From positions 1-15,567 of the forward strand of contig JAZDJJ010000084.1 of the NCBI GenBank assembly GCA_043804035.1: 15,567 bases of DNA, given 5' to 3'. The notes beneath the pieces were generated by a model. That model saw only the letters and a list, made by a program, of their open reading frames with translations, did no database searches and was not told the origin of the DNA. Each line of letters starts with the position of its first letter. Position 1 is the stretch's first letter. Source of the stretch: JAZDJJ01 sp043804035 (GTDB lineage Bacteria; Bacteroidota; Bacteroidia; Palsa-948). This document shows, in pieces, positions 1-7,500 of the stretch. A program made the translations under genes and the position numbers.

Positions 1-51
1 ACTGGTGCTGATCAATAGACATGAATTAATGAAAAACAAATTGATACGAAA
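1..51. other. Short flank downstream of thioredoxin, nothing recognised
   Basis: This AT-rich stretch lies 3' of the thioredoxin stop codon. I see no open frame, no convincing GC-rich hairpin and no repeat shared with the rest of the window. A terminator for the minus-strand gene cluster may lie further left, outside the window. Confidence 0.4.
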
Positions 52-369
52 TTACAATTGTTTTTTCAATTTATTTTCCAACACAGAAAGCGACGCAGAA
101 CCAATTTGATTATCTACAACTTGTCCGTTTTTAAAAATCAAAAGTGTGGGTATGCTACGAATTCCGTAGCGAGATGTTATGTTGGAATTATTATCCACAT
201 TAATTTTTCCAATTATCATTTTGCCATCATATTTTTCTGCAAGTTCTTCAACAATGGGACCCATCATTCGGCAGGGACCGCACCACTCAGCCCAGAAGTC
301 AACAAGAACGGGCTTATCGGATTTTATTACTAATTCATCAAAATTAGCATCGGTAAATTCTATTGTCAT
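52..369 (-). CDS. trxA: Thioredoxin
   Basis: Small cytoplasmic dithiol-disulfide oxidoreductase of 105 aa, the usual length of thioredoxin 1. The active site W-C-G-P-C lies at residues 29-33 (Cys30 and Cys33). The buried acidic residue Asp24 and the cis-proline of the I-P-T motif (Pro74) are at their expected places, so the single thioredoxin fold appears complete. In the family the enzyme is reduced by thioredoxin reductase and passes electrons to ribonucleotide reductase, peroxiredoxins and methionine sulfoxide reductases. There is no signal peptide, so a periplasmic TlpA-like role is unlikely. The start at 369 is the first Met and gives the canonical N-terminus. It begins only 6 nt after the RCC1 gene's stop, so it is probably co-transcribed with it or read from a promoter inside that gene. 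The functional link to its neighbours is unclear; the position may be accidental. Confidence 0.96.
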   Translation of the reverse strand: MTIEFTDANFDELVIKSDKPVLVDFWAEWCGPCRMMGPIVEELAEKYDGKMIIGKINVDNNSNITSRYGIRSIPTLLIFKNGQVVDNQIGSASLSVLENKLKKQL

Positions 370-375
370 AAAAAA

Positions 376-2223
376 TTAAAGTTTGAACAAGATGATTTTT
401 TTTATAATAGTTTTTTCTTTTGTTTGCAAGTGTATAAAATAAATTCCATTGGATTGAAACGATAAATCAATTTGAAAATGATTGCCATTGACTTTTGGTG
501 CTTCATATATATTTTTTCCAAGTACATTATACACCTTTAAATTGAAAGTATGAGACATAGAACCTGAAATTTGAAACTGCCCGCTGGAAACAGTTGGAAA
601 AATAAAAATATCTTCCACATCATCACAACGAACAGATATCGGATTAGAATATTTGTACTGTCCGTCATAATCGGTTTGTTTGAGTCGGTAATAAAAGAAA
701 GTTGAAAGTTGAAAGTCAAAAGTTGAAAGTTGGTCAATGAACTCATAGTTACGGGTGGTGGATGAATTGCCTGCACCTTTTACTTTTCCGACCTCACTCC
801 AACCATCTTCCTCACCCCAACCCTCTCCATTTGGAGAGGGAGTAATAGCACGCTCAATAGTAAAATAGTTGTTGTTTATTTCGCTGGCGGTGCTCCATTG
901 TAAAGACACAATGCGTTGTGTTTTTGCAAGATTGCATTTACCTTCAAAAGAGAGAAGTTCTATTGGAATTATTGTTACGTTGCATGTGCTAAGCCCAATC
1001 ACCTGTACGGGAGTATATCTATCTGTGGGATAGGTACCATCTCCTAATTGACCATTGCTATTATCTCCCCATGACCATACTGTTCCATCATTTTTTATAG
1101 CAAAAGAAAACCATATTCCCCCTGCAACAGATGTAATGCCTGTGAGAAAATTTGTGCCTACCGGTCCAATTACCTGCACGGGAGTTGAACTATTGTTGCT
1201 TGTGCCATCGCCTAATTGGCCATTACTATTAGATCCCCATGACCATACAGTTCCGTTATTTTTTACAGCAAGAGTTTGATTGTGTCCGCCTGTTTCAATG
1301 GTCGTAATACCTGTGAGAAAATCTATGCCTCCTGGATCAATCACCTGCACGGGAAACAAACTACCGTTGTTCGTACCATTGCCTAATTCACCATTATCAT
1401 TAGATCCCCAAGTCCATACAGTTCCATCATTTCTCAAAGTACGAAAATGATAATGTTCGCCTCCTGCAATGGCTGTAATGCCTGTGAGAAAATCTATGCC
1501 TCCTGGACCAATCACCTGCACGGGAAACAAACTACCGTTGCCCGTACCATCACCTAATGGATAACTTCCCCAAGACCAAACTGTGCCATCATTTTTTAAA
1601 GCGTGAGAATGATCTTCGCCTGATGCTACTGCTGTAATGCCTGCGAGAAAACCTACGCCTCCCAGTCCTAACACTTGTACTGGAGTGGATTTAGAGGTGG
1701 TAGTACCATTGCCTAATTGACCACTACCATTAGCTCCCCAAGTCCAAACCGTGCCGTCACTCTTCACGGCAAGAGAATGAGAATATATTCCTCCTGCAAT
1801 GGCTGTAATGTCTGTGAGAAAACCTATGCCTCCTGGTCCTATCACCTGCACTGGCGTGGATTCACAATAGCATCCGGTTGTGTTAGTTGTGCCATTACCT
1901 AATTGACCACTACCATTAGCTCCCCAAGACCAAACCGTGCCGTCATTTTTTACAGCAAGAGAATGATTCAATCCTGCTGAAATAACTGTAATACCTGTAA
2001 GAAAACCTGTGCCTCCTGGTCCTATCACCTGCACTGGCGTGGATTCACAATAGCATCCAGTTGTGTTAGTTGTACCATTGCCTAATTGACCATTATAGTT
2101 GTTTCCCCACGACCATACTCTACCATCACTACATACAGCAATGGAATGATAATATCCTGCCGCTACTTTTTGAGCGAAAGAAATAGTTGGTAATAGCAAA
2201 GACAAAAGCAGAAATAGTTTCAT
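376..2223 (-). CDS. Secreted RCC1-repeat beta-propeller protein with T9SS type A sorting domain
   Basis: Exported protein of about 615 aa. I chose the start at 2223 because it gives a compact signal peptide (M-K-L-F, a Leu-rich core, then S-F-A before Gln). In-frame Mets at 2268 and 2304 are alternatives; the one at 2304 overlaps the upstream stop codon as ATGA, which would allow translational coupling but puts a long N-region before the hydrophobic core. Seven RCC1-type repeats follow (each with D-G-T-V-W-S-W-G, G-Q-L-G-N-G-T and S-T-P-V-Q-V), enough to close a seven-bladed propeller. Next comes a fibronectin-like linker (P-I-E-L-L-S-F through Y-Y-R-L-K-Q-T-D). The last ~75 residues are a type A T9SS C-terminal domain (L-K-V-Y-N-V-L-G-K, then N-G-I-Y-F-I and a basic end). 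Secretion through T9SS is inferred from that tail. The ligand is unknown; bacterial RCC1-like propellers usually serve binding. Repeats 1 and 2 are recent duplicates, and the linker carries two short DNA-repeat insertions. Confidence 0.9.
   Translation of the reverse strand: MKLFLLLSLLLPTISFAQKVAAGYYHSIAVCSDGRVWSWGNNYNGQLGNGTTNTTGCYCESTPVQVIGPGGTGFLTGITVISAGLNHSLAVKNDGTVWSWGANGSGQLGNGTTNTTGCYCESTPVQVIGPGGIGFLTDITAIAGGIYSHSLAVKSDGTVWTWGANGSGQLGNGTTTSKSTPVQVLGLGGVGFLAGITAVASGEDHSHALKNDGTVWSWGSYPLGDGTGNGSLFPVQVIGPGGIDFLTGITAIAGGEHYHFRTLRNDGTVWTWGSNDNGELGNGTNNGSLFPVQVIDPGGIDFLTGITTIETGGHNQTLAVKNNGTVWSWGSNSNGQLGDGTSNNSSTPVQVIGPVGTNFLTGITSVAGGIWFSFAIKNDGTVWSWGDNSNGQLGDGTYPTDRYTPVQVIGLSTCNVTIIPIELLSFEGKCNLAKTQRIVSLQWSTASEINNNYFTIERAITPSPNGEGWGEEDGWSEVGKVKGAGNSSTTRNYEFIDQLSTFDFQLSTFFYYRLKQTDYDGQYKYSNPISVRCDDVEDIFIFPTVSSGQFQISGSMSHTFNLKVYNVLGKNIYEAPKVNGNHFQIDLSFQSNGIYFIHLQTKEKTIIKKIILFKL
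698..732. repeat. Short gttgaaa simple repeat inside the RCC1 gene
   Basis: Near-tandem copies of the heptamer gttgaaa or its variant gtcaaaa lie here in coding sequence and are read on the minus strand as Q-L-S-T-F-D-F-Q-L-S-T-F. The flanking protein sequence (F-I-D before it, Y-Y-R-L-K-Q-T-D after it) is the ordinary linker seen in many T9SS cargo proteins, where only a few residues normally separate the two motifs. The stretch therefore looks like an in-frame insertion or expansion that keeps the frame open. Confidence 0.6.
806..850. repeat. Palindromic REP-like element inserted in frame in the RCC1 gene
   Basis: A perfect 9-bp inverted repeat (ccctctcca at 821-829, tggagaggg at 832-840, 2-nt loop) sits beside a C-rich arm (ctcaccccaa at 811-820). 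This composition differs strongly from the AT-rich surroundings. On the coding strand it reads I-T-P-S-P-N-G-E-G-W-G-E-E, splitting what would normally be a continuous I-E-R-(short turn)-W-S-E-V-G-K strand-turn-strand. The shape resembles short interspersed palindromes of bacterial genomes. That it is an insertion is inferred from the interrupted domain. Confidence 0.65.
975..2170 (-). repeat. Seven tandem RCC1 propeller repeats (protein-level repeat array)
   Basis: Seven repeats of about 51-61 residues fill the N-terminal two thirds of the protein. Each runs from a glycine-rich strand (A-G-G or S-A-G) through an A-V-K-N-D-G-T-V-W-S-W-G core to P-V-Q-V-I-G-P-G-G and F-L-T-G-I-T. Repeats 1 and 2 each contain an insertion with C-Y-C-E that the other five lack. 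At DNA level those two share an identical 49-bp run (1827-1875 and 2010-2058, 183 bp apart), which points to recent unit duplication or gene conversion. Repeat 4 is shortened after its W-G, with several loop residues missing. Confidence 0.88.
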
Positions 2224-2300
2224 ATTACAGATTAAAATACTTTTGATTGAAGATGTTTTGTTTTTCATTAAGATAGTTATTGTTTTTATTTTATAGAAAA

Positions 2301-3575
2301 TCATGTTTTTTGTTTTTTCTTTTTTGCTGCTGGGAATAAAACATTATTCAGGATGAGACGATAACCGGGAGAATTTGGATGAAGAGATAGATCCGTTGGC
2401 GGATCCTCAACCTGATGCTGATAATCTTCGGGGTCGTGTCCTGCATAAAAAGTCCAGAATCCTTTTCCGAAATCACCGTGCACATAACGAACTTCATTGA
2501 AATTTTTAGCTTCGCCCATGATGATAACATCGGGCTTCACAAAAGTTTTGTAGAATGCTACGGTTTGTCCCCAAAATCCTTTAATTATTTTTTCGTGATT
2601 CTGACAAAGCATAGTAGGAACAGGATCCCATTTGGCTGAAAAATCAAAGAGCGTGAAAAAGTCATTCTTTTCATTAACCGTACCGTTTTGTCGTATTGAT
2701 TTCCAATATGTATCAATGTCAGCAAATTCATAAAAAGACGGATTTGAATTGAGAGTGTAATTCCGAAAAGCAAATCCTTTTGAGTAATCAATTTTTTTAT
2801 TCATATTAGGATCGGCTGGATCACCATCATACATTGATTCGCAAATGTCAACACCTTCAGCGGCGAGAGCAATATCGTAAGAATCAGTAGCAGAACACAT
2901 AGCAAATAAAAACCCTCCACCTGTAACATAATTTTTTATTTTTTTCGCAACTGCAAGTTTGCATTCAGAAACTTTTTCAAACCCAAGTTTTTTTGCGATA
3001 CTTTCAGATTCTTTCACTTCATTCAAATACCATTGTGCATTTTTGTAACCTGCCCAAAATCGTCCGTATTGTCCTGTGAAGTCCTCATGATGTAAATGAA
3101 TCCAGTCGTACAAAACTAATTTATCATTCATTACTTCTTCATCGTAAATCAGGTCATAAGGAATTTCGGAATATGTGAGGACAAGAGTTACGGCATCGTC
3201 CCATGGTTGTTTTGTTTTTGGAGAATACACAGCAATCTTCGGTGGCTTTTCTAATTTCACAGCATCCATATTGGTTTCGGGATTTGCTATTTCGGCAAGG
3301 ATGGAAGTTGCTTGCACATCGGCAATAACCTGAAATGTAACTCCGCGAATGATACATTCTTTTTCAAATTCCTGTGAATACGAAAACATAAAACTTCCTC
3401 CCCGATAGTTGAGTAGCCATTGTGCCGTTATATTTTTTGTAAGCACCCAATAAGTAATTCCGTATGCTTTCAAATGATTTTTCTGTGATTCATCCATTGG
3501 AATAAAAATATAAGAAGCCCATGAGCGGACGAGAAGAAAAAGAAAAACAAATGATATGAAAATTTTTTTAGTCAT
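2301..3575 (-). CDS. Exported conserved protein of the Bacteroidota 'asparagine synthetase B-like' family (function unknown)
   Basis: Protein of 424 aa from the start at 3575, chosen because it opens directly into a signal peptide (M-T-K-K-I-F, a hydrophobic F-V-F-L-F-L-L core, then S-W-A). An upstream in-frame Met at 3617 would add 14 residues that hide this signal. I recognise the family from Y-W-V-L, N-Y-R-G-G-S-F, W-D-D-A-V-T-L-V-L-T-Y, H-L-H-H-E-D-F-T-G-Q-Y-G, G-G-G-F-L-F-A-M-C-S-A-T-D, D-G-D-P-A-D-P-N and the C-terminal S-L-H-P-N-S-P-G-Y-R. Databases often name relatives asparagine synthetase B, but I see neither the N-terminal Cys of a class II glutaminase nor the S-G-G-L-D-S ATP-pyrophosphatase loop, so that name is not supported. 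The G-G-G-F-L-F-A-M-C stretch could suggest a class I amidotransferase or ThuA-like fold; this is inference. No T9SS tail is present, so the product is probably periplasmic. It ends in a Lys-rich tail and overlaps a possible start of the RCC1 gene. Confidence 0.82.
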   Translation of the reverse strand: MTKKIFISFVFLFLLVRSWASYIFIPMDESQKNHLKAYGITYWVLTKNITAQWLLNYRGGSFMFSYSQEFEKECIIRGVTFQVIADVQATSILAEIANPETNMDAVKLEKPPKIAVYSPKTKQPWDDAVTLVLTYSEIPYDLIYDEEVMNDKLVLYDWIHLHHEDFTGQYGRFWAGYKNAQWYLNEVKESESIAKKLGFEKVSECKLAVAKKIKNYVTGGGFLFAMCSATDSYDIALAAEGVDICESMYDGDPADPNMNKKIDYSKGFAFRNYTLNSNPSFYEFADIDTYWKSIRQNGTVNEKNDFFTLFDFSAKWDPVPTMLCQNHEKIIKGFWGQTVAFYKTFVKPDVIIMGEAKNFNEVRYVHGDFGKGFWTFYAGHDPEDYQHQVEDPPTDLSLHPNSPGYRLILNNVLFPAAKKKKQKT

Positions 3576-3585
3576 TGAACAAAAA

Positions 3586-3610
3586 GTTGCATTTATGACT
3601 TGAATCCAGC
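3586..3610. repeat. 25-bp direct repeat, copy A
   Basis: Matches copy B at 4153-4177 at 22 of 25 positions, with exact blocks gttgcatt and ttgaatccagc in the same spacing. Copy A lies between the start of the exported conserved gene and the stop of the nucleotidyltransferase gene. The two copies bracket the nucleotidyltransferase gene and the palindromic element. Confidence 0.6.
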
Positions 3611-3613
3611 ATT

Positions 3614-3934
3614 TCAATCTTTGATTTCATATAATATTTTACTGTCTTTTATATCTCCATATAGGAATGAATATGGGTCAGATAAATCTTGATCATACTC
3701 ATTTGGAGTATAAACTTTTATGTCCATTGGTACGAATGAACCATATAAATATTTTCTGATTTCTCTCTTTCGTCTTTGCTTGGGAAGATTGGTATTTTTT
3801 ATTATTATTAAATCTAAATCACTATCTTCATTCGCATGTCCTTTAGCATAAGATCCAAATAATATAATCTTGTCAGGTCTATAACAATGAACTATTTTAT
3901 TTACAATATCTGATATTTTTTCTATAGTTATCAT
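3614..3934 (-). CDS. MNT-type nucleotidyltransferase domain protein (MntA/MNT antitoxin-like), orphan
   Basis: A 106-aa protein with the minimal nucleotidyltransferase fold. The signature G-S-Y-A-K-G runs from residue 27 to 32 (Gly27, Ser28), and the metal-binding pair in S-D-L-D-L is Asp39 and Asp41. A third carboxylate is likely Asp71 in P-M-D-I-K-V-Y. All catalytic positions are intact, so it should be able to transfer a nucleotide. Known relatives are antitoxins that AMPylate a HEPN-domain RNase toxin encoded next to them. Here there is no HEPN gene on either side: downstream is an exported conserved protein and upstream is non-coding DNA. It may therefore be an orphan, a decayed toxin-antitoxin pair, or a protein working in trans. 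The start at 3934 is the first Met. The gene ends 38 nt before the next gene on the same strand. Confidence 0.88.
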   Translation of the reverse strand: MITIEKISDIVNKIVHCYRPDKIILFGSYAKGHANEDSDLDLIIIKNTNLPKQRRKREIRKYLYGSFVPMDIKVYTPNEYDQDLSDPYSFLYGDIKDSKILYEIKD

Positions 3935-3944
3935 AATTATAAAT

Positions 3945-4060
3945 TAGGACTTACGCACTTTATTTATTTCTCGCAGATTTGATAAACGCAAAGTATTTTC
4001 GTATTTCTTGGCGACTTTGCGTCTTGGCGAGAGACAAAAAGTATTCTTGCGTAAGTCCTA
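3945..4060. repeat. 116-bp palindromic element with nested inverted repeats (MITE/REP-like)
   Basis: The ends form a perfect 13-bp inverted repeat (taggacttacgca at 3945-3957, tgcgtaagtccta at 4048-4060). Nested within are ttctcgc / gcgagag (3968-3974, 4027-4033) and acgcaaag / ctttgcgt (3986-3993, 4015-4022). It encodes no protein. The terminal inverted repeat and small size fit a non-autonomous mobile element or a dispersed palindromic repeat. I see no clear target-site duplication. It lies 10 bp upstream of the nucleotidyltransferase start, so it could affect that gene's promoter or RNA. Confidence 0.7.
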
Positions 4061-4152
4061 TAAATTTATTATTACACAGTTAGTTAAAATGTTTTAGAGT
4101 TTATTAATTTGTTTTTTTGTTAATCCGGAATACTGAATAATCTTTTTTCAAT

Positions 4153-4177
4153 GTTGCATTAACGAATTGAATCCAGC
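4153..4177. repeat. 25-bp direct repeat, copy B
   Basis: Partner of copy A at 3586-3610, with three mismatches. Translated on the minus strand in the same frame, the differences are one synonymous change, one Ile/Val exchange and one Val/Phe exchange, which hints that both descend from a protein-coding segment. Confidence 0.55.
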
Positions 4178-4520
4178 CATTAAAATTGATGATGCAAACC
4201 TACATAAAATTTTAATTACACATAAACGAATAAAAGTTTAATGTTTAAGTTCAGTGCTTTGCGATTTTTTGGCGCTCTTGTATCGTAATTCACACACAGG
4301 AATAAAAATCAAAAAGAGATATAGAAGAAATTTAGAAAAAAATTTATTTGAAATTATCAAAACTCTTTCATCGTAACTGATTTGTTTTTATTTTTGCATA
4401 CATAATTTGGATCGCTTTTTTTTTCTGACATTTTTTTATTTGTAATTTGAATTTGTTTTCGGATTTAGTTATTGAGCTTGCCGAAAATATGTTTTTCTAT
4501 TTGGCAGTGGCTTGTTCACG

Positions 4521-4550
4521 TTGCGGTTTTGTAAAATTGCAATACATTTG
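4521..4550 (+). promoter_or_regulatory. Candidate Bacteroidota sigma-ABfr-type promoter for the giant adhesin gene
   Basis: A tacatttg octamer (4543-4550) matches the Bacteroidota -7 consensus TAnnTTTG. A ttg (4521-4523) lies 19 nt upstream, within the usual spacing for the -33 TTTG element, though its first T is replaced by G. The expected start point would leave a leader of roughly 35-40 nt before the ATG at 4595. The leader is A/T-rich with no Shine-Dalgarno sequence, as is usual in this phylum. The call rests on consensus matching only. Confidence 0.4.
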
Positions 4551-4594
4551 CAAAAACGTTGTGTAAATTTTAAATTATTTGTAATCACATTAAA

Positions 4595-7500
4595 ATGGAT
4601 TTCAAAAAAATATTTTCGTACATTATTTTTTTCTTTCTCTTTCTTTCAGCCACTTTTGCCGGTGAAAAGTTTTGGATAGGTGGTTCGGGCAACTGGAATG
4701 ATCCGTCTCACTGGTCAGAAAAAAGCGGAGGTAAAAATAATTCTTCTGTTCCTTCTTCTTTAGATGATGTGATATTTGATAATAATTCTTTTCGTAATGA
4801 TGGAGATGTAGTATTTATAAATAGCAATGCAGAATGTCGGAATATGACATGGCAAAATTTATCATACACTCCTGTTTTTTCCGGAACAAAAACAATTTCT
4901 CTTTATGTTTATGGCTCGCTTGCTTTTGCTCCCGAAATGACTAATCAGTTTGAAGGGAAACTTTTTTTTAAATCAAATCAAAATGGCAATACCATTTTTT
5001 CTGCCAATCAAATTTTCAGTGGAGATATTTATTTTGATGGAAAAGAAGGTGAATGGAAATTACTGAATGATATTCAAACGAGTGGGACATCATCTATTTA
5101 TCTTTTAGAAGGTTCGCTGAATACAAACAGCAAAAATATTTTTTGCCAATCTTTTATTTGTTCGGGAGAAAAAAAACGTTCTCTTGTTTTGGGAAATTCA
5201 AAAGTTATTATCAGAGATCAGTGGGATTTTAATAATACTTTTAATTTGATTTTTGATGCGGGACAATCAAAAATAATTTTCCTGAATAAAACATCATCGC
5301 GGTTTTTGGATTGTACAGTTTCCGGTTTCACTACAAAAAATCCAACTTGCAATAAAAATTGTGACGGCGCTATAAAAGTTTTATTAACTGGAGGTACTCC
5401 TCCTTTTACATATCAATGGCTTCCTACAACTCCTTATGGTGCCGGTACAGATTCTATTTACAATTTGTGTAATGGAACTTACCTTATAATAGTAACTGAC
5501 GGTGACGGGAATGTCTGTGCAGGGGATACAGGAATTTATGAACCGGCTGCACTATTTGGTATTACTTCTCAAAAGTCCGCTACTTGTATGGGTAATTGTG
5601 ATGGAAAAGCAATAATATCTTCTGTTACAGGAGGAACTCCACCTTATACTTATGCATGGTCATCTGTTCCTGTTCAAACAACCAGTACTGCAACAGGTCT
5701 TTGTACAGGAAATTATACGATTACATTAACTGACAGAAAAGGATGTATATTTCTTAATAATGTTACAGTTAATCAGCCGTTAGTTTTATCTCCCAACGGC
5801 TCTTTAACAAACATTACTTGCTTTGGAAATTGCAATGGCACTGCTTCTGTTGCACCTACAGGAGGAACATTGCCATACACTTATTTATGGATGCCCGGAG
5901 GAGCAACCACTTCTTCTATTTTAGGATTATGTGCTCCTTCTACATATACTTGTACGGTTACAGATGCCAATAGATGTGTTACTACTTATATTGCTTCTAT
6001 TGCACAGGCCACCGAATTAACAGTTGCGGTTACAGGAACTAATCTTTTATGTAATGGAGTTTGTACGGGCTCAGCAAGAGCAATTCCCTCTGGTGGAAAT
6101 TCTCCTTACACTTATTTATGGGTACCGGGTAATGCAACAACTTCTTCTGTTACAGGTTTATGTGCCGGTACTTACAGCATAACAGTTACAGATGCTAATG
6201 GATGTAATAAGAATACTTTTATTACTATCACTCAGCCTCCTGTGCTTGACGGAACTATTACTAAAAATAATATTACCTGCAACGGTTTATGCAATGGACA
6301 GGCAACAGCAAATCCCATAGGAGGAACTTCTCCTTATACATATTTATGGTCAACTGGACAAACCACTCAAACAATTACAGGACTTTGTGTCGGAACTTAT
6401 TCTATAACAGGGACAGATGCAAACGGATGTATAAAAACAGGAAATGTTGCTATTACTGAACCTGCACTATTAACAGTTACTCCATCTAAAACAGATGTTA
6501 CATGTAATGGAATTTGTAATGGAAGTGTAACTGCTACTGTTGCCGGTGGAACAATTCCTTATACTTATGCATGGTCAAACGGATGTACAACATCTGCCTG
6601 TTTGAGTTTATGCGCAGGAACTTATTCTATTACTGTTACCGATTTCAATGGATGCACAGCAACTGCAAGTATTACAATTAACTCTCCCATTCTTCTTGTT
6701 CCGAATTTATCAAGTGTTCCTGCTTCCTGTTTTGGAGTATGTGATGGCAGTGTATCTTCTTCTCCTTCGGGGGGAACATTGCCTTACACTTATTTATGGT
6801 CAAGCGGATGTACCACTTCTTCGTGCATTGCCTTGTGTGCCGGCTCTTATACATTAATACTTACAGATGCGAACTCATGCGTTGTTACAAAAACAGTTTC
6901 TATTACTCAACCAATTGTACTTACTACATCTGTTATTGCAGTCCCCAATCCATTAAGTTGTTTTGGAGATTGTAACGAAACGGCTGCTGTTTCTGTCAGT
7001 GGAGGTTCTGCTCCATATACATATTTGTGGTCCCCTGGTGGGCAGACAACGCATTCAATTACCGGACAATGTTCCGGAACCTTTACCGTGAATGTAACTG
7101 ATGCAAAAGGATGTACTTCATTTTCTACTGTTACAGTTACAGAGCCCAATCTTTTGACTGTAGTAACAATTCCTGTTAATCCTTCCTGTAATGGAATGTG
7201 TGATGGTTCTATTTCTGCAACTGTTAGCGGTGGAGTTCCATCATATACATATCAATGGATGCCTGGCGGACAAACAACATCATCTATCACTGGATTGTGC
7301 AGCGGTTCTTACACATTAACCGTTACCGACAGCAAAGGATGCAACAATATGGCTACATTCACTCTTATCACTCCTCCCATCTTAAATGCTAATGCATCTA
7401 TTATCAACAATATTTCATGTGCAGGAATTTGTGATGGCTCTGTAACTGCAAATCCTACGGGTGGTACATTACCTTATACATATCTTTGGAATCCCGGAAG

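Larger units (their letters stand above)
4061..4594. other. AT-rich non-coding divergent intergenic region
   Basis: About 530 bp with no credible gene. It separates the minus-strand cluster from the plus-strand adhesin gene. It holds direct repeat copy B (4153-4177) and a promoter candidate near the right end. A short minus-strand open stretch (about 4104-4199) reads W-I-Q-F-V-N-A-T and resembles W-I-Q-V-I-N-A-T encoded across copy A. It has no suitable start and is bounded by stops, so I treat it as a coding remnant or part of a dispersed repeat. The rest is long T and A tracts. Confidence 0.6.

Noticed and set aside
2301..3617. Start of the exported conserved gene at 3617
   Set aside because: It would place 14 residues before a canonical signal peptide that begins at the Met at 3575. 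The extra residues are encoded by direct repeat copy A.
4101..4199. Small peptide gene reading W-I-Q-F-V-N-A-T on the minus strand
   Set aside because: It has no suitable start codon, is bounded by stops and is under 35 codons. It is better seen as a remnant or part of a repeat.
3935..4594. Hidden HEPN toxin gene beside the nucleotidyltransferase
   Set aside because: No open frame of suitable length exists in this region; the longest candidates are broken by stops and hold no R-x-x-x-x-H motif.
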